NCBI GenBank assembly: GCA_916613615.1 | Contig: OU744736.1 | Coordinates: 1,160,330 to 1,224,329 of the forward strand | Source of the DNA: Steromphala cineraria | Taxonomy: Eukaryota; Mollusca; Gastropoda; Trochida; Trochidae | Direction of reading: 5' to 3' | DNA: 64,000 nucleotides | Shown: in pieces, positions 10,820-22,800 of the stretch | Layout of the letters: each line of letters starts with the position of its first letter | Position numbering within the stretch: the first letter of the stretch is position 1 | Made by a program: the position numbers and the translations under genes | Notes under the pieces: generated by a model | What the model was told of the DNA's origin: nothing | Databases searched by the model: none | What the model saw: only the letters and a program-made list of their open reading frames with translations

Positions 10820-12930
10820 ATTTAAAAAAAAATGTGTTCCTCGGAGCCTGATCGATGACATTGTAACTGCATACTTATGCTTTATAGGTTTGTTTTGATT
10901 CTGAAATTAAGAATAAAAGCATGTTCAAATTTCGCATTTAACTATTTTCAAGGTCATCTTTAAGACCCTTTAAGTTTTCGCAATACCATTTTTTTCAGCA
11001 TGTATGTTTGATGTGCTGGCAAAACCACCTACACGGTTTCATAATCTTACTGACAAATCATAAGAAGTAAAAACTAGGCGTGTAACGATGTATCAAACAA
11101 TCGACTTACCGCTGCAGTTGATGTGCCGATAGTACTTTATTGATTGTCTTTTTTGACATCGAACTATCGATAGTATCGATATTTTAGTTGTAAGTTCAAT
11201 TTTAAAAGCAAAAGTCACAAAAACACATCCATTAGCATTTGGAAAATACAGGAACAAGTTGCTGAGAGCAAAAAGTAACAACTGAAAGATACAACAGATA
11301 ACTTCCTTGTTGTCGGTATAAAATTACCACTTCAACAAGTGCGACCGAGTTTGAAATCATCACATACAAAGAACAAAATCTGCCCTCATTGATATAAAAC
11401 TATTGGAAACCTATTGCAATACTCACACAATGCACTATTACTATCACAAGAGTCCATGAGGGTCAATAGTGATAACTCCTAGTATAAACTGTCATAAAGG
11501 TATTACGTATATCTTGTAGTAATTACATAATTTATTTATTTCTGAGCACAACTCCAATCCGTTATACGTGCACATGATGGACCAGTTGATATGCCTGTAA
11601 TCTGAACGATGATTCTTCAATTGAATATTCCGAGTCATTGTTACAATGCCTTACTAAACTATGCTATAGTTGTCCCGAACCTTCATAGTAGATGCATGAT
11701 GGTTGATGCAACTTTAATCCCTTTCAATATCGACTATTTTTTATAAATGCTACTGTGAAAGGTAAATCCTGCACCTGGGCCAAATTTAGTAACGTCATTA
11801 TGCCATAATGTTTTGTTGCTGAATAAATAAAAACTATTTCATTGTTTTTGCCGAATAGAAACTATAAATGATTATTATATTAATAAAAGATTGTTTCTAT
11901 TATAATAGTTATTAAAGTTATTTAAGATATTTTGTCCATTGAAATCTGTCTTGTTTTTAAGGACAATTAAGATCAAAAGTAAACTTCATTATGTTGACTT
12001 TACTCAAAAGCTTGTATTCAGATGTCCATATACTTTTCAGGATAAAATATTGTGTTTGATGCACCTTAATTAATGACCACAGCACACTAAATACACTAAA
12101 ATGATAATACATTAATGTCTAATGTCCTTAAATGTTTTGTTGACGAACGCAAGTCTACATTTTATGTACCTCATAAGTTGTTTATTTCTTTTGTAGAGAT
12201 TGGTATAATGTCTGTTTTGTCTTTTTTGTTTTTTGTATAGATGTTTTTTACTTTGACTTTGATTAGTTTTGACTGATAGAAAATTTGAATTAAAAGTATT
12301 ATTGTATATACAAATCGTTATTCTGTAAAGGCGACGTATCCCGACGCAGATTTTGACGTTGTTTTCAAGTGTTAATTTCAAAAGGGCAAAATAGATACAT
12401 TTAATTTACATATTATATATAGTGTATACAACATATATTTTCGTAAAGGGGTAAACCCATCTTACTTCACAACCCATTTATCCAAAGTCGAAAGATATAC
12501 AGTGTCATGTACAAAGCAAAAGTTTAAAGCTGTCATTTAATCATTTTAGTTACGGAGATTAGATCGCTCGCGAAGATAACTTCTTATTTCCTTTTCACGA
12601 AATAATGTTTTTGTCTCTCGTGCTATGAGATTAAAAAGAAGGGTTACCACCATTGTCAAAACTTATAATTACTTTCAAAATGTTGAATTACTTTCCTTAG
12701 ATTTTCACATATATTGATTTTCCTATTCAGTGTGAAAATTGAAATCATCCTTGCGTGAAATTGTTTAAGACTTCATCTTTGGCGTATCCAAATGAGTTTT
12801 CTTTAAAACTGCCATAATGACATCAAACTTTTAATCCTGGATGAATGAAATCACTGAGAAGTATTTTTAATATAGATTCAGTAATCACTGAAGTACAATG
12901 CAGTCCTTCCGTTTGCTACAACCAACTAAG
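10820..12930. other. AT-rich intergenic DNA, no gene recognised
   Basis: Only short chance frames were seen. No repeat, RNA gene or splice-like structure stands out. Confidence 0.5.
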
Positions 12931-12939
12931 TACTTTAAC

Positions 12940-13205
12940 ATTGGGGTGGGATAGCTTGTTCGGTTTCGGACCAGGAGGTCTGTGGTTCGAATCCCGCCAG
13001 GGGCTAGGCAACTTTATCTGCAGGAGAGCATTGATCTACACGCAGTCAGGTTTGGGTGCAATGCGACACTGAATTTCAGTGCCGTACCACCTATGGTTGC
13101 TAGTTCCAGCCGATGCTGGTTTCTCCCTGCAAGAATACTAGCATCCGCGTTATAAGTGAAATACTCTTGAAAGCGGCGATAAACCGCATATCACCTCACC
13201 TCACT
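12940..13205 (+). mobile_element. tRNA-derived SINE
   Basis: The head is tRNA-like, with an A-box-like segment around GGGATAGCTTGTTCGG and a B box GGTTCGAATCC at 12,984-12,994. The body follows, with a segment GTTATAAGTGAAATACTCTT (about 13,150) and a CACCTCACCTCACT tail. The body resembles SINEs I associate with bivalves (RUDI type), but that name is from memory and unverified. It sits about 465 bp upstream of the SLC6 start codon. Confidence 0.7.
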
Positions 13206-13669
13206 TGAACATTGTACTCAACAATAACTGACTCATAGCCCTACATTGTACATGTGGAGGTCACAAAGTGTAACTAGAACAAAGGTAACTTGCCAAAAAT
13301 ATTCATCTAAAACATATCACAATAAACCAATGACAATATTTCTACGCTGTGAGTTTATTAATGCACAAATTACCATATCATAAGAATGAATGAAAATATC
13401 TTTCAGGAAAATTGAGCAATTTTATCTGATCGCTCAAACAACAACAAACGAGGGATCCATTGTACACAAATTCTAAATAAATGGTTTTCTTATGAATAAC
13501 TGAATTTGCTACGTACAAATCAAATGAAATTGCTTTAGGATGGCAGTCTAAGTAAACCTAGCCTCAATATTTTCCGTTTCACTCCTATACTGAGTCTAGA
13601 AAGGCCTAGTAGAGGGTCACGTTTTCCATATTTCACAAAGTGAAGATTTAAAATTGCAACTGTTGTAGG
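13206..13669 (+). promoter_or_regulatory. Upstream region and probable 5' UTR of the SLC6 gene
   Basis: This is the sequence between the SINE and the start codon. TTGTAG lies directly before the base preceding the ATG and could be a 3' splice site for an upstream untranslated exon. No TATA box or initiator can be assigned with confidence. Confidence 0.3.
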
Positions 13670-13871
13670 ATGAAGGACGGAAGTGACAATACGTTACCCT
13701 TGCGTGGGACAGTAGATTCTCCTGAAGATGGTTACATGTTGAATGATGATCATGAAAATAAACGCCCAGAGTGGTCCAACAGATTCCAGTACATCCTGTC
13801 TCTACTCGGCTACTCCGTTGGTCTCAGCAACCTCTGGAGATTCCCTTATGTGTGTCAGAGGAACGGGGGAG
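13670..13871 (+). CDS. SLC6 exon 1 (residues 1-68, start codon)
   Basis: Starts at the ATG at 13,670. It has an acidic cytoplasmic N-terminus, then TM1 with Asn54 (a Na+-site residue) and Ser53 where the family usually has Gly. It ends in a split Gly codon at donor GTGAGG. Confidence 0.93.
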
Positions 13872-16800
13872 GTGAGGCATTTTGACAACATCCATAGCGA
13901 ATGTAACAAAATCTTTTACCATACATGTACATTCATTTTCATTTTTATCGGTTTAAGCGAACTACACATGTAGCAGACTGTCAATGAACATCAAGTAATT
14001 TTCAAATGAATGTTCATCTAATGAGTCTTGTGAAGCCATGGTTAAAATGAGCTGGTTTAATAAATTCTCTTGGTTATATCGAAAGTAACAAAATATTTTA
14101 CCATATATCTACCGGTACATTCATTTTCATTGAGTTAAGCGACTGCCATTTAACACCTCCATGCACGTCTTGTGAAGCCATGGTAAAATATGAGATGGTT
14201 TAATAAATTCTCTTTGTTCATTTCCAGGTGCTTTTCTGATACCATATGTCATCGTGACATTCCTATTCGCCATGCCTTTATTTTATCTGGAAGTCTGTCT
14301 TGGTCAGTTATCCCGTTCAGGTCCAATCCTCGTTTGGGGCCTCTGTCCACTTATGGCAGGTAAGTTCTCATTGGTTGTTGTAAATGGTTGATGTATGTTG
14401 TATATGCTTGCATTTCTCATATTTCATGTAACGACAAACTTTAAATGGTGAATATTGTCAATTTGGCCATTATTATCAGTTAATTACTGAAGCTGAAATA
14501 AGCAGGCCATTAATCATGTGAACAACATCTGTCATGGTAATTATAAGCTACCATTTCGATAAATAATATATGCAAATTAGAAATGAACTTTGCCTAACAT
14601 AACATTATAATGTGGAAACAATATGGGTTTTTTTCTGAATAATTGAAGGATTGCTAGAATACTTGTGGTCGTGTAAATAGGACAAATTCTAAATATGTGC
14701 TGTACTCAAATTGATCTTATAATGCAGTAGAATATAAACTGACAATGATGAATATCGTTATTGTGAGTAGATGAACCATGTCAAAGTAAAAAAGAATACA
14801 CTAAAGAAGAGCATATTAACATTGACTACATGTAGAGAGATGAATATTTTCCATTGCCACCTTTGAATAAAGATATAATTTGTATACAATATATACATGA
14901 GATAAGGTGAAAACAGATAATTACAAATAGTTTGCATCAAATAACAATATTGTTACAACTATAACAATTTTATGATATCCTGCAACTTGCAATGAGAAGT
15001 AAGACGAAAGAAAATTATGAAATAAAAATGGGTAGCAGATTTAGATTGTAACCTTTCAGAAGATATATGGAAAAGAACATACCAATCCCGCCACAAATGC
15101 CATGCGGCAAGTAACCATTTATCGTTTCAATAACGTCTGATTCATAGGATCCTACCTACAAATACTGTATTGACAAAAAAGGACTATAAAGATGATGATA
15201 AATGTGATTTTTGTGGGAAAACCACAAAAACACTGCTCCACTATGATACCAAAACGTATTGGAAATGTAAGTTAAATCTAACGAAACAAACTGTAATCTT
15301 TGGTTACCCTGAAAGCAGAAACATTTGTCTTTAATCTGATATTGATAATCATTAAATACAATTTGTTTAAGACAAAACAACAAAGTAAGTTACCAAATTT
15401 GCTAAAATGACATCCATTATATATATAACATAGACAGATTATTATGTATTTTCGAACCTTTCTTACTATTTTTGACAATAACACTGTCCATTCTACGATT
15501 TCATGTTAAGTACCAAGTTGCCGAAGTTAATATATCTTTGTCTAATGTATATTATATCATCATGCATGAAAACAAATGAATAAAGTTATAAATAAACAAT
15601 TTTATATTAGAGTGACACTGACTAACCATTTGTTTAAATGTGTTTGTTTCTAAGGTATTGGATTCAGCATGTTGATCCTGAACCTGTTACTCCTACCCTA
15701 CTACACCCAAACACTCACCTGGGGTCTGTATTACCTGTACAACTCCTTCTCACCTGTCCTGCCCTGGACCACGTGTGGAAACACCTGGAACACACCTCAG
15801 TGTGTAGCTGTAGGAGACAGAGTGGCCGACAGGAACGTCACACTGTTAAATGTCACTGAGGATGAAATGACGGTTCAGGAGGCACTTGCAAGATATAGAA
15901 ATGCTTCTCATGGACATAGTTCTACGGAGGAGTTTTGGCAGTACGTAAATAGAGGATATTATATGAGTGTGTATGACATACTATGTTTACGACACGAGTG
16001 GCTAAACATGAGTATTTCCCGAGCGAGAGCAAGGGAAATACTGCCATTTAGGCACAAGTGTCCTAAACATATTGTCATGGGCACGAATATAATATTTTGT
16101 TTATTACCGTAGTCCCAAAAGAAAGAATACTCCAAACCTACTTCTCACCGTAGGCGGACAGGCCGCCGCCGGCCAGTATAGATTGTGACGTCATAAGAAC
16201 CAGTGAACTGTGATGTTAAAGTTTATAACGTGACGTCACAGTGAAAAAGGGATATTTTGCCTAGGGCAACATATGGAAAATATGAACCTCTATATGACTG
16301 ACCTCGTAGGTAATAAATGTTACCGAGTGAAGTACCTCAAAATGTTGAATTCAAATACTTTCAGTACGGATTCAACAGATTTACTTTTTACCCACTTGTT
16401 GTTAGTTATCAATTTTCATAGAAGACAAAATATTTGTGAAGATTTAAAACTTGACCGCAGGTCCTTAAGGTAACCGTAGTAGTGTGATGTTAAAAGATGG
16501 GATTAACTTTCAACTTTAGTAAAGTTTGTTGTGTGAAAGGAGGCCCTGAAATTCCTGGAACTCTGCAGAATGTGTAACTGAAAATGAAAAATAGCAATAA
16601 AATAGGAGAATGTGAATTCTTTGCATCTGATTAAAACAATTAGAGTCGGTTTGTCATTTCAGCATTTGCAACATGTTACGGTACATCTCAAACTAAACTG
16701 CATACATGACATGATATGATAGGTAATGTTTCAGATAATATGCATGTTCATCTTAGCAATAACAGAAAAAATATTAATTAATTAGTACAATTCTTACGTG

Positions 16801-19800
16801 TTATATAGATACAACACCCTGGCTGTTTCCTCTGGTCTTGAAGAGTTGGGATCTATACAGCCTCACCTCTTGTTGTGTTGGTTCCTTGCTTGTCTTGCTG
16901 TCTTCCTCTGTCTCGTCAAAGGAGTTCAATCTCTCGGCAAGGTACCCAAATCATTACATGCTATACCGAAATCTATATCTCAGAATAACTTAGCGGCTAG
17001 AAATAAAATTGTAGCTTTCATTTAAATTTGCAGTGGAATTTGTTAACACTGTGACAAGGATTACATGTAGGTTAAAACTCAATAGACGTGCCTACATGTA
17101 TCAAAATGATTAATTCATATGTGTTTTGTAAAAATAAATTATGTAAACAGTCCCAAAAAAATACTACCAAGAAATGGACTTTTGGCTCGATGAAATGCAA
17201 ATAATAGGTGTCTGTCTAAATTATACAATTTGTGGCTTTCTTGAAAGATCATTCAACTATTTCCAATTGTTAAGTAATCAAGTGGTTGTATATAAATCAA
17301 GATATTGGTACCTTGCAGGTGATTTACGTGACGGCGTTGGTTCCCTATGTACTGTTGACAGTGTTGTTGGTGAAGTCGTGCACGATGCCCGGTGCAGTTG
17401 ATGGCATTCTCTACTACCTCACTCCTGATTTCACACGGCTTCAACATCCTCAGGTATATTATTTCCCTTCTTTAGAAGATTCATGATTAACGATTTGAAA
17501 ATATTTTTGTAAAATCTTACTGACAAAAAATAAGGACTCGGTTCGAAAACTGTCACAAGTACTGTCCGTCTCACAACATCTTAGCTAATCTCTACATTTT
17601 GATCAAATTTGATATCAAGTTACATTATTTAGTTTTGTATAACTTATGAATCTTTCTTTAATCTGGATATACCATGTAGTGTATATCTAATCCAAATACA
17701 TTAATCAAAAGGTGTTATCTTTAAATCATTTTGTAAAAAATGCTGATAAGTTCGAAATTGCCGGAAATTATCATCATAGAAACCATTACACAGATAAACA
17801 AACTTTCGTTCAATATTTGTAGTTATGAAAATAGGCATATTCAATTCAATATGCAATTTCCTCACTAAAAGGAATAGTTAGAATGAGACACTGTAAATAG
17901 TTTCCAACTTCCTGCAGTCAATGTCATGGCGTTGTTCAACTATCACGGTAGCAACGTTTCTCGTTGATAGTTCATATACATTGGTAATATGAATACAATG
18001 TAGACGTCATGAACATTTTTTGTTTTCTTTATTCCAAAAAGGTCTGGTTGGAAGCACTCATCCAACTATTCTTCTCACTTGGTCCATCATGGGGACCTCT
18101 GATCGTCATGGCCAGCCACAACCGTTCCAATAAAAACACTGTCAGGTATAGTGCAGTACAAACCATTCTCATTGAATTAAGATACGTAGATTATAGCTAA
18201 CGTGGTGAAGCAATATAGATTAATTCATTAAAGTACGTTAAGCAGATTATAGCTAACGTGAAGCAATATAGATCCTATTTGTTGAGATTGAGTATAAGGA
18301 ACAGGCTCTTGTAAACTCGACCATAACCCTTCAAATAGAAACACTGTGCGGTATAGTGCAGTATGAACCAATCTCAATGAATCAAGATCTGTATTTCTTC
18401 AGTACCTTAGGCAAATTAAAGCTACCTTAGTGGAGCAATATAGAATCAATGTATTGAGATTGAGTATAAACGACAGACTCTTGTGAAATCGGCCATAACC
18501 CTTCCAACATACTACTGTCAGCTATGGGGAGTATGATTGAACTACCACAGGCTTTTGTCAAATCAAGAGCAAACCCGGAACGGTTATTAACAGTGAGCAA
18601 GGTTCAAATTTATAAATAATTGGATATATCGATATCACTGAAGTACATATTTCAAAATTGCAAGGATTGAAGTAATAATGTGTTATGCAGTTTATTCTTT
18701 ATACATGTAGGTATATTTTGCAAATGTCTTCTGCCATTGTATCTTTTTAGCAACACTGTGATAGTATGTGTTTGTGGGGAGATGACAAGTTTCTTTGCTG
18801 GGTTCGTCGTGTTTTCAACAGTTGGATATTTGGCTCACGGTCTCGACCTTCCTGTTGCTGACGTCATCACTTCCGGTAAACCACAGTTGATTCTAACTGA
18901 TTAATAGATATATCTATTTCTGACATAGTTGTTGACTTCACAGTCTACAGCCTACTACCAACTATTTTGGGAGGGGTAGTGGCTGATACCATGATTGTCG
19001 TCATCCTGCTAAATCAGCGTATATGTCTCCACGTTATGCAACAACCTATACCCTGATATCCCGTATGGTGTTCAGCCGTATCGCTGACGGGTGGTCACTC
19101 GGCGCTATTTATAGCCTGTCTGTTTTCAGTAAAACTATTTCGAACTCCATACACTGTTGTCAGTGATGTCGCTAGTGGAAATCTAAGAGAGCGCGATTTG
19201 GAGCTGAGCGGGAGCTTGCAATGTGGTTCAGATTTATTATCTAATAGCTTTCCCATAGGTTAATTTGAATCACGCGGTGAGCATGCTCATGAGCATTTTG
19301 GTTTAGAGATTGCAGTATTGCTAATCAGTCATTTGTGTGTTGTTTGGATATTCGATCTGGTTAAAGTACAATTTCACAAAGTCACAAAACAGGTCCTGCC
19401 TTTGTTTTTTAATGTACCATTGGACTGCCTCCATTCTCCCTTTGCACAAAATCACTCTTAAATTGTTGACTTAACATCATTTCAATCATGTATCGATATG
19501 GTTGTCAAATTTGCAGCTTGAAATACCATTTCCATTCACCCACCAGGACCCGGCATAGGGTTTATTGTGTACCCGGAGGCCGCTTCCATACTGCCCGTAC
19601 CGCAACTGTGGACTGTCCTCTTCTTCCTCGTCCTCATCATGATGGGAGTGGATACCGTGGTTTAGTATACATTTTCCATGTATTCTATTAGCTTCCATGA
19701 TCTTAGCCCTAGAAACAAAGGAATTTTTAATACTTTGTTTGAAATAATTATAAACGATACTCTTGGTTGTTGCTTGCTATACTTGTAGTTTCATGTACAT

Positions 19801-22800
19801 GAAGTAGGTATTTGAAAAACAAACTGTCCCATTGAAGATATCGCTGTCATATGACATATGTGTCATAACATCGCTCGCTGACCGAAGGACGTGACGTCAA
19901 AATGACGTCACAGTTGTTAAGTATGACGTCACAATGTCAGCATGGTCATGTCGGCGAATTTCTTTATATTTTAACGATGTAATTAAGCCAGTAATAAATA
20001 AAATACTAAACTCGGACCCGTTTCATACAATTTTATGAAAATTGTGAATGGCATGATAGTATTTAAATCGCTTTCGCTCGTTAAATACCAACCCATTCAC
20101 CCGTTTCATAAAAATGTCATGAAATGAGAGGTCGTTTAGTATTCTCTGTTTATGACATACCTTAAAAATATACTATTAAGTTGTCTACATTAATCCTGAA
20201 CTTAGACAAGGGTCACATTACAATTTGCGTTTACAACCAATACCTTTCCTATCAAATAAGCATTAGCATAAAACGCTTTGTACAATGGTATCCATTAAAT
20301 GTTATGGCGTTAAATCGGTGTTCACTGTTTAATTGACTGATAATTTCAATAAAAAATGTTAAATATGCGCATAGTCTAGAAAGTAACATATTTTGACTAA
20401 CAGGCCTTCAGAATTTTTTACTCTTTGAGAAAATACTTTTAAGGGATATTCATAAATGTTGTGATTTTTACAGAGATTATTTTCAAGAAAATATTGCTGA
20501 TCTTGTGTATGTCATATCTATGACCGAAACCGTGAATGTATTCTAAAAATCTTTTCACAGTTTGCTGCTTTCGAGGCTGCAGTTGCCTGTCTGGAGGATA
20601 TATGGCCTAGACGGTTTTCATCAAAACATCTTCCAGCGATATTGGGAGGGATAGTAGCTCTGTATGTGTTTCTTGTTGGTCTCGTCTTCACAACAAACGT
20701 AAGTTGGAATCATATCATAGCGTTGGAAACATAGTACAATTTATGTAAGATATAGAGAATACTAAACGACATCCCGTTTCATAACATGTTTATGAAACAA
20801 GTGAATGCTTGAATGAGGGAAACTTAACTTAACAATTGTGACGTAATTATGACGTCACATCATTCGGTCAACTAGCGATGTTATCACACATATGTGTTAT
20901 GACATGGTAGATTTATCAAACAGCGATATCTTCAACGGGAGAGTAATAATTTATGACAACGCCTTGATCTTTTCATGAAATGACGTTTTTGAGTTCATGC
21001 TTATCCTTTTAACAGATGGAACGCAAGAAAGACCTTCACATATACTCTGTATTCAAATTTGGTTTTCCATCAAACATTTATGTTATTCACATCGACGGTA
21101 GAAAGATTTTTTTTTAAATTTCCTTTGTGCGAAATTTTTTGAACAAACAGCTTAAAAATTATCCAAAGGAAATGTCAAAGCCCCATGCTTATGGATAGGT
21201 AATGGCTTTTCTATTGGGACCTTTTTCTGTGATCGGTACTCAGATAATATTAGAATATCGCGATATGTAATTGACAATCTCGTTTCCTACTTGGAAAGTA
21301 TGAGGGCCTCGTACGGTAGGGAATAATTGTCAATCGACTCGATTGTTCTGTTTGTAGTAATATAACAGGTATATCAGACCATCAGTTTATGTTCCTTTAT
21401 TTCAGGGCGGTATATATGTGTTTACACTGATGGACTGGTACGTGGGAACATGCGTCTGCTTTTTGGTATCACTTTTGGAATGTGTCGTTGTTAGTTGGTT
21501 ATATGGTAAGTCGTTATGAAGGTAATTCAGGTTGTAATCAATTCCACTTGACTCATAAATTAATAACTTTGATAATATAACGTATTATATTTTCATTTTA
21601 TTATTCATAATATTTTCAATGTTTATTTATGTTTAATTCATCATTAGATATTTAGAAAAACGTGTCAGTGTGCCAGCCACCAATCAAAACGATGAGTCTA
21701 TGGCTCGTCTGACTTTCAACCATTAATTGCATATACATGTGAGATCTTAATCTTCTATTTTTCATTTACATGACATGGCATGTCGTGTAGTGTTTGTCCG
21801 CCCATCCGTCCCCTCTTAATCTTTGTTTTCGACTTCATCTTCAGAACAACTAGAAAACTTTTGTTTTTGTCGGACTCCGTACCGGGATTATAATAAATAG
21901 GTTTTTTGAACTTGTGAACCTAATAAGGGCCACAGGGCAACATTTTAAGGACCTATTTTCATCTTTTTCTTCCTAGGTACTGTAATTGATGGGGTAAGTA
22001 TCTATAGGTTTAGTGATGATTTAGATGGACCACTGTTACCACATCATAACAACAATACATTTTTGTGATCATGTAGCCTCTTAGAATTTTACAGAGTTTT
22101 GTTAACATGTAGCCTCTCTTTAGGTGACCCTGTGGCCATTTGTGTGATACATTATAGAAAGCCCGATGAGCATCAGAGCACATTACTCTACTTCTTAAAT
22201 GTTTGTTTAGGAATGAAACAGTTTTCTGCGGACATCGAGAACCTGACTGGTCGAAGAATCCCTGTAATATTCAAAGTCGCTGTTGCAATTGTGATTCCAG
22301 TTATACTATTGGTAAGTAGAATTTAACATTAAATTCTTGTTTTGTCCTTATGTTTCATTTCCTCAATAATGTCTCCCAGTCATTAAATTAATTGTAGTTG
22401 TTCAAACCATTCTGATAAAGTGGATTCATTTTGCATCATAATAGGAACATAAGAAGTACATTTGTATCTTCCACTGTAATTCGTTTCAAAAATGATTTTA
22501 CTTACGTGATCCTGTTTATAAGAACGCGACTATACAAAAAACCCAAAGATCTTTTACTGCAAGAAAAAAAGAGTATTATAATGTTCTCCTCAATCTAACG
22601 TGAAAGTGTACCGCTGATAATATTCATATGTTTATATTCAACACCATTCATTACAATATTAATGTCCTCTTATGACTGATAATTCTTCTTTTCTGTGAAA
22701 GAAATGTTAATAAAAATGGCAGTTCCGTTATTAAATGACACATGTGAGGTCGATAAATTCTGATGTTTCAGTTGATGATCATCATCACGCTGACAGTATA

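Noticed and set aside
12940..13010. Functional tRNA gene
   Set aside because: B box is good but the acceptor and anticodon stems do not pair, and a SINE body follows directly.
15941..16112. Continuation of SLC6 exon 3 to a stop at about 16,110
   Set aside because: The donor at 15,941 restores the conserved SLC6 sequence in phase with exon 4; the read-through peptide does not match the family.
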